A stretch of 64,000 bases of DNA, taken from positions 145,744-209,743 of the forward strand of contig NZ_MPPI01000005.1 of NCBI RefSeq assembly GCF_001895925.1, in the 5' to 3' direction. The stretch's first letter is position 1. Each line of letters begins with the position of its first letter. A program made the position numbers and the translations under genes. Source of the stretch: Phormidesmis priestleyi ULC007. Its GTDB lineage: Bacteria; Cyanobacteriota; Cyanobacteriia; Leptolyngbyales; Leptolyngbyaceae. Positions 17,394 through 26,220 of this stretch are shown here, piece by piece. The notes beneath the pieces are model-generated. The model searched no databases. It was not told the origin of the DNA and saw nothing but the letters and a program-made list of their open reading frames with translations.

Positions 17394-18536
17394 TCATCGT
17401 AGTGAGTGCTGAAACTGTTGAAGGGCTGACAGTGCCGTTAGCAGAGTAGTTTGACGAGTTTCTAAAGGCAGGTCAGGAGCATTGATAAGAAACTGAATCT
17501 GGGTTTGCAACGCTTCTAAAAAATCGTGAATGTTGGGTGTTTCGCCATCATTGAGTAGACACAATGGGGCAGGTAAATGGGTGTCGTCGTCGATCGCTGC
17601 CAATACTTTGTTGGGGTCTAGCCCTAATCGCTGAAGGGTGCGCTGTAAAGTTTCAATCACGTCGTGCATTTCGATCGGATCAAAAACGCGCAGAAGGCTG
17701 GTTTGCGTGATGATCCCCAAATTTTTCCCCCAGTTCCAAGACACCACAAGCCGCCGCACTTGTCGCTGTTCCATTTCTTGGTGTGCTGTCCAGAGAGAAT
17801 CTTCGCGATTGAGGACAAAGAGCGGTGTACTCATCACCGTCTGCGCTTGAGTTGTATTCATATCTAAGCCCAACGCCTGAAAGTGAACGATATCGCGTTC
17901 GGTCACAATGCCAACCGGATGCTGGACTGAATCTTCGCTAGATGCTTCGACGATGACCACACAGCTAATGCAATGAGTTGCCATGAGTTCTGTCAATTGC
18001 AGAACGGATGTGGTGGGTGATGCAGCAATGACTTGATGAGACATCACCTCAGCCACTCGCCGGATTTTTAGCAAGTTGGTGGGGCGCAAAATGTGGCGAA
18101 TGCTATCGAGGGAGATCACCCCAACGAGTTGATGTGGCTCGTTCACGATCGCCAGATGTCGAATGCGATGACGACGAAACAGGAACAATGCTGCAAAAAC
18201 GTTATGGAGCGATTCTTCAGTCATGCTCAACACGGGATGGTGCATCACATCAGAAATCTGAGTGGACTGGAGCGAAACGCCCAAAGCAGTTAATTGCACT
18301 AAATCGCGCTCGGTGAAGATTCCAAGTAATTTCTGATCTTGCATTACCAGTACGCAACTCGATCGTGCCCCACAGAGCGGATCTCGCGAGTTTGATTGTT
18401 GAGCAAGTTCGGCGGTTTTGTGCATCAGGGTAGCAACTTCACTCACCCGCGTATTCGGCATCACAATCAGGGGGCTACGATCGATTGCCTCATCGAGCGG
18501 AGGTGCCCCTAACGATCGGTCAAAAGACGTAACCAT
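17394..18536 (-). CDS. Protein with four CBS domains
   Basis: 380 residues with four CBS motifs arranged as two Bateman modules: PLIVMPNTRVSEVATLM, ISDVMHHPVLSMTEESLHNV, VAEVMSHQVIAASPTTSVLQ and AQTVMSTPLFVLNREDSLWT. Each is paired with conserved segments such as LLGIFTERDLVQLTALG and PVGIVTERDIVHFQALG. The C-terminal 90 residues are alpha-helical without a recognised domain. CBS pairs bind adenine nucleotides. In cyanobacteria such modules usually sit at the N-terminus of long sensor proteins; here they stand alone. Target unknown. Confidence 0.9.
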   Translation of the reverse strand: MVTSFDRSLGAPPLDEAIDRSPLIVMPNTRVSEVATLMHKTAELAQQSNSRDPLCGARSSCVLVMQDQKLLGIFTERDLVQLTALGVSLQSTQISDVMHHPVLSMTEESLHNVFAALFLFRRHRIRHLAIVNEPHQLVGVISLDSIRHILRPTNLLKIRRVAEVMSHQVIAASPTTSVLQLTELMATHCISCVVIVEASSEDSVQHPVGIVTERDIVHFQALGLDMNTTQAQTVMSTPLFVLNREDSLWTAHQEMEQRQVRRLVVSWNWGKNLGIITQTSLLRVFDPIEMHDVIETLQRTLQRLGLDPNKVLAAIDDDTHLPAPLCLLNDGETPNIHDFLEALQTQIQFLINAPDLPLETRQTTLLTALSALQQFQHSLR

Positions 18537-18656
18537 AATAAGAAATTAAGACAAACCACTTTTCAAAATTATGAGACTTGGCTGTGTAATTTCTGCACCA
18601 TTGGTCACGAAATTTTCAGGCCCACAAAATTTGTTGCTGTAAATTTTTCGTTGACT

Positions 18657-18696
18657 GTAGGGGTAGCGCCCCCGTGCCTACCCCTGGCGGAGGGCT
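18657..18696. repeat. GTAGGGGTAGCGCCCCC repeat, partial copy
   Basis: Carries GTAGGGGTAGCGCCCCCGTG followed by CCTACCCCTGGCGGAGGGC. It is shared with the elements at 19848-19909 and 29293-29407 but lacks their right part. It overlaps the 3' end of the recombinase-domain gene, supplying that protein's last residues. Confidence 0.7.
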
Positions 18697-19052
18697 TTGC
18701 CAGATTCCTCGATTTGCGGTTCTAAGCCTGAAATTCTGGGGGTGCGTCCATATAAGCGATCCAAGACTCGTTTGACTGAAATGCGCTGCCACTGCTGACC
18801 GCGCTTGGTGGTGTAACCATTCTGATTCAGCCAGTCTGCAACCTGCTGGAGAGATTTGCCAGATTTGTGATGTCGGCGAATCAGTTCGATCACCTGCTGT
18901 TCATTGGGGTTTTCAATCAGTTCTCCATCGATCGATCGCTGTCCAAACGCAGGAGAACCATAGCCGATATATCCACCCTGAGCTGCTTTTGCTCTGCGTC
19001 CTTGCTCTAGCCGTTCCCAGATCTCGCGGTCTTGAAAGTTCTCGGCAGCCAT
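18678..19052 (-). CDS. Stand-alone recombinase-domain protein
   Basis: 124 residues matching the 'Recombinase' domain of large serine recombinases (EQGRRAKAAQGGYIGYGSPA, QQVIELIRRHHKSGKSLQQV, LNQNGYTTKRG-W, VKRVLDRL), but the N-terminal resolvase catalytic domain with its Ser is absent. Such short proteins are known in cyanobacteria, so this may be a real DNA-binding protein rather than a fragment. The C-terminal residues (about 118-124) are encoded by an intergenic repeat that extends into the frame. Function unknown. Confidence 0.7.
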   Translation of the reverse strand: MAAENFQDREIWERLEQGRRAKAAQGGYIGYGSPAFGQRSIDGELIENPNEQQVIELIRRHHKSGKSLQQVADWLNQNGYTTKRGQQWQRISVKRVLDRLYGRTPRISGLEPQIEESGKALRQG

Positions 19053-19165
19053 CGTCGGTAATCGGGTTTACTGAAATTGACTCTTAGAGCAATCTATGAA
19101 AATCGCTCATTTAACTGAGATAACAGTTTTTGCAGTCTATAACATCTTCCCTAAAACAGAATGTT

Positions 19166-19687
19166 CTAAACGACGGATTTTTTAAGTAACTGTTGGGCGC
19201 GATCGATCTCCTCTACAGTTCCTTCAACCATTAGTAGAACATTGCCGTTCGCGACCAGCCGACTATATTTTTTAGCTTGCTCGGCGGTCATCCCTAAGCC
19301 AATTAATGCACCGATTAAGCCACCCGCAGCCGTGCAGATTCCGCCACTCAACAGCGTGAACGCGATCGCAGAAGACAGCACGACTTGACCGACACCGGGA
19401 AGGGCAAGCAGTCCGGCTCCGAGTAACAGCCCAGACGCACCGCCGACGAGATTTCCTAAAACGAGTCCTTTCTTTAACCCCGTCGCTGTTCCCGTAATTG
19501 TTCCAACGTTAGAGGCAGGAAGTTTTAACAAGGCAGTATCTTGAGAGGTATTGTAGTTTTGACCGACTAAGAAGGCTTGCGCGATCGGGAAACCAGAGAG
19601 AACTAGTCGATCGAGCGCTTGTCCGGCTGCTTCAATCTTAGAGAATGTTCCGATCACTCGTCGCTGCTGCAACACTTCCTTAAGCAT
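19166..19687 (-). CDS. Glycine-zipper membrane-associated stress-type protein
   Basis: 173 residues. The N-terminus (RRVIGTFSKIEAAGQALDRL ... GFPIAQAFLVG) resembles the general-stress-protein 17M / YflT-like fold. The middle (about 70-135) is a glycine-rich hydrophobic stretch (GLVLGNLVGGASGLLLGAGL, GGICTAAGGLIGALIGLGM), typical of low-temperature- or stress-induced cyanobacterial proteins. The C-terminal YSRLVANGNVLLMVEGTVEE pairs with the N-terminal fold. Probably membrane associated; no catalytic motif. Confidence 0.75.
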   Translation of the reverse strand: MLKEVLQQRRVIGTFSKIEAAGQALDRLVLSGFPIAQAFLVGQNYNTSQDTALLKLPASNVGTITGTATGLKKGLVLGNLVGGASGLLLGAGLLALPGVGQVVLSSAIAFTLLSGGICTAAGGLIGALIGLGMTAEQAKKYSRLVANGNVLLMVEGTVEEIDRAQQLLKKSVV

Positions 19688-19847
19688 TTCTTTTTCCTAT
19701 GGAATAAAAATTTCTGTATCTTTAACTACAGTTTATCTTCTTCTTTAGAAAAAACGAGCAGCAGTCAACATATTGTCAGCGTGTTGTGACAAGAAAAACG
19801 ATCGCCGAATTTTGATCTAGCGATCGCACTGAGGGGATGAAATAGCT

Positions 19848-19909
19848 GTAGGGGTAGCGCCCCCCTGCCTACCCCGGACGGAGGGCAACCACAGGGAGAT
19901 TGCCCCTAC
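19848..19909. repeat. GTAGGGGTAGCGCCCCC repeat with right arm
   Basis: Starts GTAGGGGTAGCGCCCCCCTG and ends ATTGCCCCTAC. It is preceded by GATGAAATAGCT, as in the more complete element at 29293-29407, but the outer GGCATTGCTGAAT ends have been lost. Lies downstream of ynfA. Confidence 0.75.
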
Positions 19910-19924
19910 CTATCCCTAAATTGT

Positions 19925-20248
19925 TCACCGTCGGGGCGCGTACATGATTACCAAAACGCCGAGCAGCGCGATCCATCCGCCGAGCCAATCGTATTTGTCA
20001 GGTCGAACTTTATCGATCAGCCAACCCCACAGAATCGATAGGACAATGAAAACACCACCGTAAGCAGCGTAGGCCCGTCCAAAGCTAACAGGTTGCAGCG
20101 TGGGAAGCACACCATAAATTGCGAGAATGATCACGCCAAAAACGGCAAGCCAAACGCTTTTCCCTTCACGTAGCCACAGCCAAAATAAATAGCCGCCGCC
20201 AATTTCACACAGCCCAGCCAACACGAACAGCAGTAAAGATTGAACCAT
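19925..20248 (-). CDS. ynfA: YnfA/UPF0060-family small membrane protein
   Basis: 107 residues with four predicted membrane helices, the family's usual length. Signatures: [39 protein letters not shown] and [18 protein letters not shown] near the C-terminus. YnfA proteins resemble small multidrug resistance transporters in fold; their substrate is unsettled. The ATG shares a base with the stop of the upstream PII-like gene (TAATG), so translation is probably coupled, which is unusual for this family and hints at a link to nitrogen sensing. Confidence 0.9.
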   Translation of the reverse strand: MVQSLLLFVLAGLCEIGGGYLFWLWLREGKSVWLAVFGVIILAIYGVLPTLQPVSFGRAYAAYGGVFIVLSILWGWLIDKVRPDKYDWLGGWIALLGVLVIMYAPRR

Positions 20249-20646
20249 TATTTTTTGCGAGAATCGCTCACCGTTGCAGGCTCTTCGATCGTTAAAGCCG
20301 CTTCGTTTTCTTCACTGGTGCGAATGCGAATGGCTCGGCTCACCGGAATCACAAACAGTTTACCATCGCCGATCGTACCTGTTTTGGCGGTTGAAACAAT
20401 GGTATCGACCACAGCATCCGTGATGTCATCGTTTACCACAATTTCAATTCTAACTTTGGGAACAAAATCGATCGTGAACGGTTTGCCTTCCATGTCGAGC
20501 AGTCCGAGAAAGGCCAGCGGTCGCCCTTTTTGCCGCCCAAAGCCCTTTGCCCCTGTGACTGTCATTCCCTGAATACCCAGCTTGACTAAGGCTTCTTTGA
20601 CAGCATCTAACTTAGCAGGCTGAATGATAGCAAGAATTAAGTTCAT
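20248..20646 (-). CDS. PII-family signalling protein with an atypical T-loop
   Basis: 132 residues. GlnB fold shown by [45 protein letters not shown], the B-loop [11 protein letters not shown] (89-99) and the C-loop RAIRIRT. The T-loop differs from classical cyanobacterial GlnB: between GRQKG and DFVPK it has 18 residues ([18 protein letters not shown]) instead of about 12, and the Tyr/Ser that are modified or contact NAGK are missing. A polar C-terminal extension of about 20 residues follows. Nucleotide and 2-oxoglutarate binding is plausible, the partner unknown. It lies between an APC permease and YnfA on the same strand, so a transporter-controlling role like SbtB-SbtA is likely (inference). 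Confidence 0.88.
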   Translation of the reverse strand: MNLILAIIQPAKLDAVKEALVKLGIQGMTVTGAKGFGRQKGRPLAFLGLLDMEGKPFTIDFVPKVRIEIVVNDDITDAVVDTIVSTAKTGTIGDGKLFVIPVSRAIRIRTSEENEAALTIEEPATVSDSRKK

Positions 20647-20706
20647 AAATTGCGATCCTAGTGATTGACTTTAGCGCTGTTAAGTAAGTAGCTGGAACTA
20701 AAGATC

Positions 20707-20788
20707 CTCATCCCCAACCCTTCTCCTAGGGAGAAGGGAGCAAGATTCAAAGTCCCTCTCCCCAAGGAAAGGGATTTAGGGTGAGGGC
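20707..20788. repeat. CCCTCWCC-type palindromic repeat
   Basis: Reads CCTCATCCCCAACCCTTCTC and so on to GATTTAGGGTGAGGG, forming a long hairpin (CCCTTCTCC / GGAGAAGGG and CCTCACC-type ends). A reverse-oriented copy is at 28232-28302. Located between the permease stop and the PII-like start, where it may cause partial termination. Confidence 0.8.
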
Positions 20789-20825
20789 AGTTTGCAGCAT
20801 CTTACATTTGATTGAGTCTGTTTAC

Positions 20826-22391
20826 TTAGCGAGATTTTGAGGAGCCGACGTTATCGCGCAGCGGGTGACTCAGATCTGATGGTAGGAACAGCGGTTTGCC
20901 TTTGAGTAAGCTATCACCAATTAAGTAAGCAAAGCCTGCAACAAAAAACGCGATCGCAATTCCGATCGCCGTAATTGAGTTGATTTGGGCATTTCCCGTT
21001 CCGGTTAAACCATAGTAGAAAATGCCGCAGACCATCGCCAGATTCATCACTAAACCCAGCGATGGAATCACGATCGTTTGGAGAGGATTGTTTTCACCAT
21101 CAAGCAGATGTTCTAACGTTGCGATCAGCGTCACACCGCAGGTAATTCCGTAAAGCATGAACGTGCCAATGTTTGAGACTAGAGTGACGATCGTCACGTT
21201 ATCCACACTCTGCACAGCATACGCACCGATCAATGCGGATAATCCCGTCAGAAAATAGATTCCTAGAGAAGGCGTGTTGTAGCGACCATGTAGAAATCCA
21301 AAAACGGCGGGCAGCTCTCGATCGGCTCCCATTGCATAACTGATTCGGACTCCAGTTGAAAGCGATGACAAACCTGTCCCAATCAATGCCATCACAACCG
21401 TACTCGCCATGATGATCTGCAAGAGAAATCCGTTGCCAAACAGTAAAGCATCGCCCAGAATTTTCGCCATATCTCCGATCGGCGCACCCGATGATAATGC
21501 GGCTGCAAACCCAGTCACCGTTTTACCGTCAACCGTTGCAGTATATTGATCGCCAATAAAAAAATTAGCGGCAAAATACTCGAAAAAGTAACAGATGCAA
21601 GCCTGGATAAACAACGATAAAATCACACTTCTAGGAATATCTCGCTGCGGATTTATAGCTTCTCCTGCCATCGCGGTGGCAGATTCAAACCCAACGAGTA
21701 GAAGAATTGCGATCGTGGCTTGATAAACCAACCCAGTTAAATCATGTGGAACGACAACGCTAATCGCATTCGCATGTTCATAATTGACGTTAGGATGACC
21801 CAGGCGATAAATAATCATTAACAATCCTAAAAACGTCAGCGAGGCAATTTGCACCACGTTAATGATGATGTTAATCAATGTAGAACCTGTCACACCGATT
21901 AAAGCAATCCCGCCAATAATTCCAGCAAAGACAAAACAAATCAAAGTTTTACTAAACCAATCTGAGGCAAAATCAGGGTTAAACAGTTGCCCAATGTAAA
22001 CGATCAACGTTCCCATAAAGCTCACCATGATGCCGGGATAAACCCAGTAATAGAGGTGGGCAGCCCATCCTGTCACAAACTTTGCCAGCCGCGCTAGGCG
22101 AAAATGTTTGTGGTTTTCTTTCGCTAAAATTGCCGCCTCAGCGTAGTAATAAGAACTGCCTGCACCCGCATTTGGGTAAGCCTTGGAAAGCGTCGCATAA
22201 CAGCTTGCTGTTAACAGTGCAATGCAAGTTGCAAGCGCGATCGCTGCCCACATATTTTTGGCAGAGTTGGGCAGCGCTTGAAGCTGGTAGGTCGTCCACA
22301 AGAAAGCGCCTGGTGCAATCAGCGCCATTGCGTTAATTGTAATTCCTACCAATCCTAAGGTAGGCTTTAGTTCACCGCTTGAGTTTGTCAT
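20826..22391 (-). CDS. APC-superfamily amino acid permease
   Basis: 521 residues with 12-14 hydrophobic helices. Signatures of the APC family: LGLVGITINAMALIAPGAFL in helix 1, KAYPNAGAGSSYYYAEAA, LLLVGFESATAMAGEAINPQ-DIPRSV and LSTGVRISYAMGADRELPAV. Substrate cannot be read from sequence; amino acid or polyamine uptake is likely. A putative NtcA site lies 64 bases upstream, and a PII-like gene follows 180 bases downstream on the same strand, consistent with nitrogen-controlled transport. Confidence 0.9.
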   Translation of the reverse strand: MTNSSGELKPTLGLVGITINAMALIAPGAFLWTTYQLQALPNSAKNMWAAIALATCIALLTASCYATLSKAYPNAGAGSSYYYAEAAILAKENHKHFRLARLAKFVTGWAAHLYYWVYPGIMVSFMGTLIVYIGQLFNPDFASDWFSKTLICFVFAGIIGGIALIGVTGSTLINIIINVVQIASLTFLGLLMIIYRLGHPNVNYEHANAISVVVPHDLTGLVYQATIAILLLVGFESATAMAGEAINPQRDIPRSVILSLFIQACICYFFEYFAANFFIGDQYTATVDGKTVTGFAAALSSGAPIGDMAKILGDALLFGNGFLLQIIMASTVVMALIGTGLSSLSTGVRISYAMGADRELPAVFGFLHGRYNTPSLGIYFLTGLSALIGAYAVQSVDNVTIVTLVSNIGTFMLYGITCGVTLIATLEHLLDGENNPLQTIVIPSLGLVMNLAMVCGIFYYGLTGTGNAQINSITAIGIAIAFFVAGFAYLIGDSLLKGKPLFLPSDLSHPLRDNVGSSKSR

Positions 22392-22454
22392 AGTCTGCTG
22401 TTACATCCGTCTAACTCGCTAGACTATCTTTAAGAGCGAATCCTCTATAAATCG

Positions 22455-22468
22455 GTATTAAAAGGTAC
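22455..22468 (-). promoter_or_regulatory. Putative NtcA site (GTAN8TAC) before the permease
   Basis: GTATTAAAAGGTAC is an exact GTA-N8-TAC palindrome, the consensus for the cyanobacterial nitrogen regulator NtcA. It ends 64 bases before the permease ATG. A TAGTCT box (TAN3T) lies 28 bases downstream on the minus strand, a little farther than the usual 20-24, so activation geometry is only approximate. Confidence 0.5.
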
Positions 22469-22579
22469 AAAAATTGCTCAATGTTCTGCTCAATGACTTT
22501 ACAACATCAGTAAATCCAGGGATAAAAGCATTAAATTCTAACTCAGGATTAGACTTTTGTTAGTTTTCAAACTATTAAG

Positions 22580-22701
22580 TTAACGTCAGTTCGACGAATT
22601 TTTTCGCTTCGTCAACAGCGGCTTCTACCCCCTAAATTCCCCATTTTGGGGGACTTAGAGGGCGCGATAGACTGGTAACGAAGTCGTCGAATTCACGTTA
22701 A
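22580..22701. repeat. MITE-like element, TTAACGT family, copy 1
   Basis: 122 bp. Left end TTAACGTCAGTTCGACGAA and right end (reverse complement) TTAACGTGAATTCGACGAC. Core with CCCCCTAAATTCCCCATTTT / GGGGGACTTAGAGGG. Same family as 37343-37518, 38589-38744 and 56261-56382. Non-coding. Confidence 0.85.
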
Positions 22702-23026
22702 TTTATGCAAAAATTTTGATATTTCTTGAGCTTAGTATTTTTCGATACAAAAATCTTAGATTCCTGTTTCTACTATGTACTAAATACAAAGACCTTTAGC
22801 ACTGTCCAAATGCTGTTGTTTGGGGATTTGAACCGAGCATCTTGTTACATCTGTCGGTTCTATGTTCGGGCTTCTCAAACGCATGGGAGACATGATAGGA
22901 GATATGGCAACGCTGCACCTGTTATGAATCGAAGTATCAAGTCGCTTCTGGAAAGCGCTCTCTATTGATTTGAAAGAGTGACGCAAAGTAAGGTCTTTCC
23001 CACTAGTTCACCAGGAGGTCAGCGCA
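22702..23026. other. Upstream region of the ppk2-glnN operon
   Basis: 325 bases without a supported gene. It should hold the operon promoter. No exact GTAN8TAC was found; GTACTAAATAC near 22776 has only five bases between the half-sites. A very good Shine-Dalgarno CAGGAGGT lies 9-16 bases before the ATG at 23027. Confidence 0.5.
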
Positions 23027-23956
23027 ATGGAACAAGAGTTTAATGGCTCACTTGGGTTACAGGAAAAAAAACAATTATTCGAGGAAAAGAAGCACGAAAA
23101 GCCCAAAAAACACAAAAAGCATAAAGTCCATCTCGAATTTCAACCGAATCACAGTGAAAGTGAACCTCTTGAACAAAAGAAGCTTGACAAAAGCGAGTAT
23201 GAGAAAGAACTTGCACGACTACAAACAGAACTTGTGAAGATGCAGTACTGGATCAGACACACAGGCTATCGCTTAGTAATTTTGTTTGAAGGACGCGACG
23301 CGGCCGGAAAGGGTGGTACCATCAAGCGGATTGCCGAACCGCTCAACCCTCGCGGTTGTAGAGTTGTGGCTCTAGGAACGCCCTCCGATCGCGAAAAAAC
23401 TCAGTGGTATTTTCAGCGCTACGTCGAACACTTGCCTGGAGCAGGCGAGATTGTGTTGTTCGATCGAAGCTGGTATAACCGAGCAGGTGTTGAACACGTC
23501 ATGGGCTTTTGCACCGAAGCTCAATACTCCGAGTTTATGCACTCTTGTCCAGAGTTTGAGCGAATGCTCGTACGATCGGGCGTGATGCTGTTGAAGTATT
23601 GGTTTTCGGTCAGCGATGAAGAACAAGAGCGGCGATTTCAGTCGCGCACGATCGATCCCGCTCGCCGTTGGAAACTCAGCCCAATGGATTTAGAATCGCG
23701 CGATCGTTGGGTGGAATATTCCAAGGCAAAAGACAATATGTTTGCCCACACCAACATTCCAGAAGCGTCCTGGTTCACTGTCGAAGCCAACGACAAAAAA
23801 CGTGCCCGCCTCAACTGTTTGAGCCACATTCTCAGCAAGGTGCCCTACACTGATATGACCCCAGAAGCGATGGAGTTGCCACCTCGCCGCACTGCACCTG
23901 ATGACTATGTTCGTCCGCCTCGGAATGAACAGTTTTTTGTGCCGCACACCTACTAA
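23027..23956 (+). CDS. ppk2: Polyphosphate kinase 2 (PPK2)
   Basis: 309 residues. Uses polyphosphate to phosphorylate nucleoside di- or monophosphates. Walker A GRDAAGKGG (89-97), Walker B IVLFDRSWYNR (142-152) and the lid-type segment RRFQSRTIDPARRWKLSPMD are characteristic of class I PPK2 enzymes. The first 55 residues are unusually Lys/His/Glu rich (EEKKHEKPKKHKKHKVH), probably a flexible tail that could bind polyphosphate (inference). The glnN gene follows after 21 bases with its own AGGA site, so the two form an operon. Confidence 0.94.
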   Translation: MEQEFNGSLGLQEKKQLFEEKKHEKPKKHKKHKVHLEFQPNHSESEPLEQKKLDKSEYEKELARLQTELVKMQYWIRHTGYRLVILFEGRDAAGKGGTIKRIAEPLNPRGCRVVALGTPSDREKTQWYFQRYVEHLPGAGEIVLFDRSWYNRAGVEHVMGFCTEAQYSEFMHSCPEFERMLVRSGVMLLKYWFSVSDEEQERRFQSRTIDPARRWKLSPMDLESRDRWVEYSKAKDNMFAHTNIPEASWFTVEANDKKRARLNCLSHILSKVPYTDMTPEAMELPPRRTAPDDYVRPPRNEQFFVPHTY

Positions 23957-23977
23957 ACTATCCCCAGGACAATCACT

Positions 23978-26146
23978 ATGAGTCATGAATTACGCGTTAA
24001 AGCGATTGCTCAAGTTACCGATCGTGTTCCTCTGCCTTCCAAAGTCCCGACTCGTCTAGAAGCGATTTGGGCAACCGATGTGTTTACATTGAGCAAAATG
24101 CAGGCGTGTCTTCCCAAAGACGTGTTTAAATCGGTGCAAAACACGCTCAAAACGGGCGGGAAACTCGATGTTGCGATGGCGGGTAGTGTTGCCGCCGCTA
24201 TGAAAGACTGGGCAATTTCTAAAGGCGCATTGTACTATGCTCACGTTTTCTATCCGCTCACCAATGCCACTGCCGAAAAGCACGACAGCTTTATCTCAGT
24301 CCAAAGCGATGGATCGGTGATTTCAGAATTTACCGGAAAAGTTTTGGTGCAGGGTGAACCCGATGGTTCCTCCTTTCCGAATGGTGGTCTGCGTATGACG
24401 AGTGCAGCTCGTGGATATACTGCGTGGGATGTAACCAGTCCGGCTTACGTGATGGAAACCGACAACGGCGTAACGTTGTGCATTCCCACCGTTTTTGTCT
24501 CCTGGACAGGCGAAGCACTAGACAAGAAAACGCCACTGTTGCGCTCCAATTCCGCTATGAGCAAGGCAGCAACTCGCGTTCTGAAGCTGCTGGGCTATAC
24601 CGACATCGCAACCGTTAATTCAAGCTGTGGAGCCGAGCAGGAATACTTTCTGGTCGATTCTCACTTTGCCCACAATCGCCCTGATTTACTCTTGACGGGT
24701 CGCACGTTGTTTGGCAAATCGCCTGCCAAAGGTCAACAATTTGATGATCACTATTTTGGCGCGATTCCTGAGCGGGTGCAGGTCTTCATGCAAGACGTGG
24801 AAGAGAGACTGTATCGGCTAGGAATTCCGGCCAAAACGCGACACAATGAAGTGGCTCCAGGACAGTTTGAGATCGCGCCATTTTTTGAAGCAGCGAATGT
24901 TGCCAGCGATCACCAACAACTGCTGATGACCATTCTGAAAATCACAGCCAAGAAACACGGGTTTGTGTGCTTGCTGCACGAAAAACCCTTTGCAGGCGTG
25001 AACGGTTCCGGGAAACACGTCAACTGGTCGGTGGGCAATCCGACGCAAGGTAACTTGCTCGATCCGGGTGATACGCCGCACAAAAATCTCCAGTTTTTGC
25101 TGTTCTGCGGTGCGGTGATTCGGGGCGTTCATACCTATGGTTCATTATTGCGGGCAGTGGTTGCAACTGCGAGTAATGATCACCGATTAGGCGCAAATGA
25201 AGCACCGCCTGCCATCATCTCGGTCTATTTAGGATCGCAACTCGAAGAAGTGTTTGACCAAATTGCCAAGGGAGATGTCAAAGATTCGTCCCACGGCGGC
25301 ATGATGGATCTTGGTGTAGCAACACTGCCTATTTTTGTTAAAGATCCGGGCGATCGTAACCGCACTTCTCCTTTCGCGTTCACCGGAAACCGCTTTGAGT
25401 TTCGCGCCGTTGGCTCCAATCAGTCAGTTGCAGGTCCACTCGTCGCGATGAACACGATTCTGACCGATTCGCTGACCTGGGTTGGCGACAAACTAGAAGC
25501 TGAACTAGCAACCGGAACAGAACTGAGTGCTGCGGTGTTTGCAGTCCTCAAAGAAGTGATGGAAAAGCACAGTGCGGTCGTGTTTGGGGGCGATGGCTAC
25601 TCTGAAGAGTGGCACAAAATTGCGGAAGAGCGCGGTTTACCCAACTTCCGCACGACGGCTGATGCGCTGCCTGTACTCAAAGAAAAGTCGATCGAAGACT
25701 TGTTTGAGCGAGTGGGAGTCCTTACGCCTGTTGAGCTTGAAAGCCGCTTCGACGTTTACGCAGAGCAATATGTTCAAACGATCGAGGTCGAAGCAAAGCT
25801 GGTGATCAGCATGGCGAAAACCATCATTTACCCGGCTGCGGTTCGGTATCTGGCTGATCTTGCAGATACGATCGCCAAGCTGACCGGAATTGGCATTAGC
25901 CTAGAAAAAGACACGGCTGAAAAAGTCGCAACGCTGGTTCAATCAATGATGGAAAGCGTCAGCAAGTTGAGTGCAGCCTTGGGCAAGCATGACTTTTCGA
26001 CCACAGAAGAACATTTGCAGTATGGTGCCCAAATCATCCGCCCTCTAATGGACAAGGTGCGTGAGTCTGCCGATGCCCTAGAAGGTGAAGTGGCTGACGA
26101 CTTGTGGCCCTTGCCCACCTATCAGGAAATGCTGTTTGTTAAGTAG
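23978..26146 (+). CDS. glnN: Glutamine synthetase type III
   Basis: 722 residues, the length of GSIII (much longer than GSI). Makes glutamine from glutamate, ammonia and ATP in a dodecamer. Signatures: PNGGLRMTSAARGYTAWD in the N-terminal region, VNSSCGAEQEYFLVD with metal-binding Glu, RHNEVAPGQFEIAPFFE, FAGVNGSGKHVNWS, RLGANEAPPAIISVYLG and NRTSPFAFTGNRFEFRAVGS. Cyanobacterial glnN is typically induced by nitrogen starvation. Coupled to ppk2, which could supply nucleotides from polyphosphate during starvation (inference). A strong terminator follows. Confidence 0.97.
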   Translation: MSHELRVKAIAQVTDRVPLPSKVPTRLEAIWATDVFTLSKMQACLPKDVFKSVQNTLKTGGKLDVAMAGSVAAAMKDWAISKGALYYAHVFYPLTNATAEKHDSFISVQSDGSVISEFTGKVLVQGEPDGSSFPNGGLRMTSAARGYTAWDVTSPAYVMETDNGVTLCIPTVFVSWTGEALDKKTPLLRSNSAMSKAATRVLKLLGYTDIATVNSSCGAEQEYFLVDSHFAHNRPDLLLTGRTLFGKSPAKGQQFDDHYFGAIPERVQVFMQDVEERLYRLGIPAKTRHNEVAPGQFEIAPFFEAANVASDHQQLLMTILKITAKKHGFVCLLHEKPFAGVNGSGKHVNWSVGNPTQGNLLDPGDTPHKNLQFLLFCGAVIRGVHTYGSLLRAVVATASNDHRLGANEAPPAIISVYLGSQLEEVFDQIAKGDVKDSSHGGMMDLGVATLPIFVKDPGDRNRTSPFAFTGNRFEFRAVGSNQSVAGPLVAMNTILTDSLTWVGDKLEAELATGTELSAAVFAVLKEVMEKHSAVVFGGDGYSEEWHKIAEERGLPNFRTTADALPVLKEKSIEDLFERVGVLTPVELESRFDVYAEQYVQTIEVEAKLVISMAKTIIYPAAVRYLADLADTIAKLTGIGISLEKDTAEKVATLVQSMMESVSKLSAALGKHDFSTTEEHLQYGAQIIRPLMDKVRESADALEGEVADDLWPLPTYQEMLFVK

Positions 26147-26179
26147 GGGCGTATACCCTTCTCTTTAGATCAATAGTAT

Positions 26180-26220
26180 GGACGTGGGAAATCATAGACT
26201 TCTCACGTCCTCTTTTTTTT
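26180..26220 (+). terminator. Rho-independent terminator after glnN
   Basis: GGACGTGGGAA, an 8-base loop and TTCTCACGTCC form an 11-bp stem with one mismatch, followed directly by TCTTTTTTTT. It lies 34 bases after the glnN stop. Confidence 0.93.

Noticed and set aside
22815..22860. tRNA-like T-arm (GGGGATTTGAACC)
   Set aside because: The five-base T-stem does not pair and no acceptor, D or anticodon arms are found.
22726..22968. 80-codon ORF upstream of ppk2
   Set aside because: No ribosome site or family; overlaps an equal-quality frame on the other strand.
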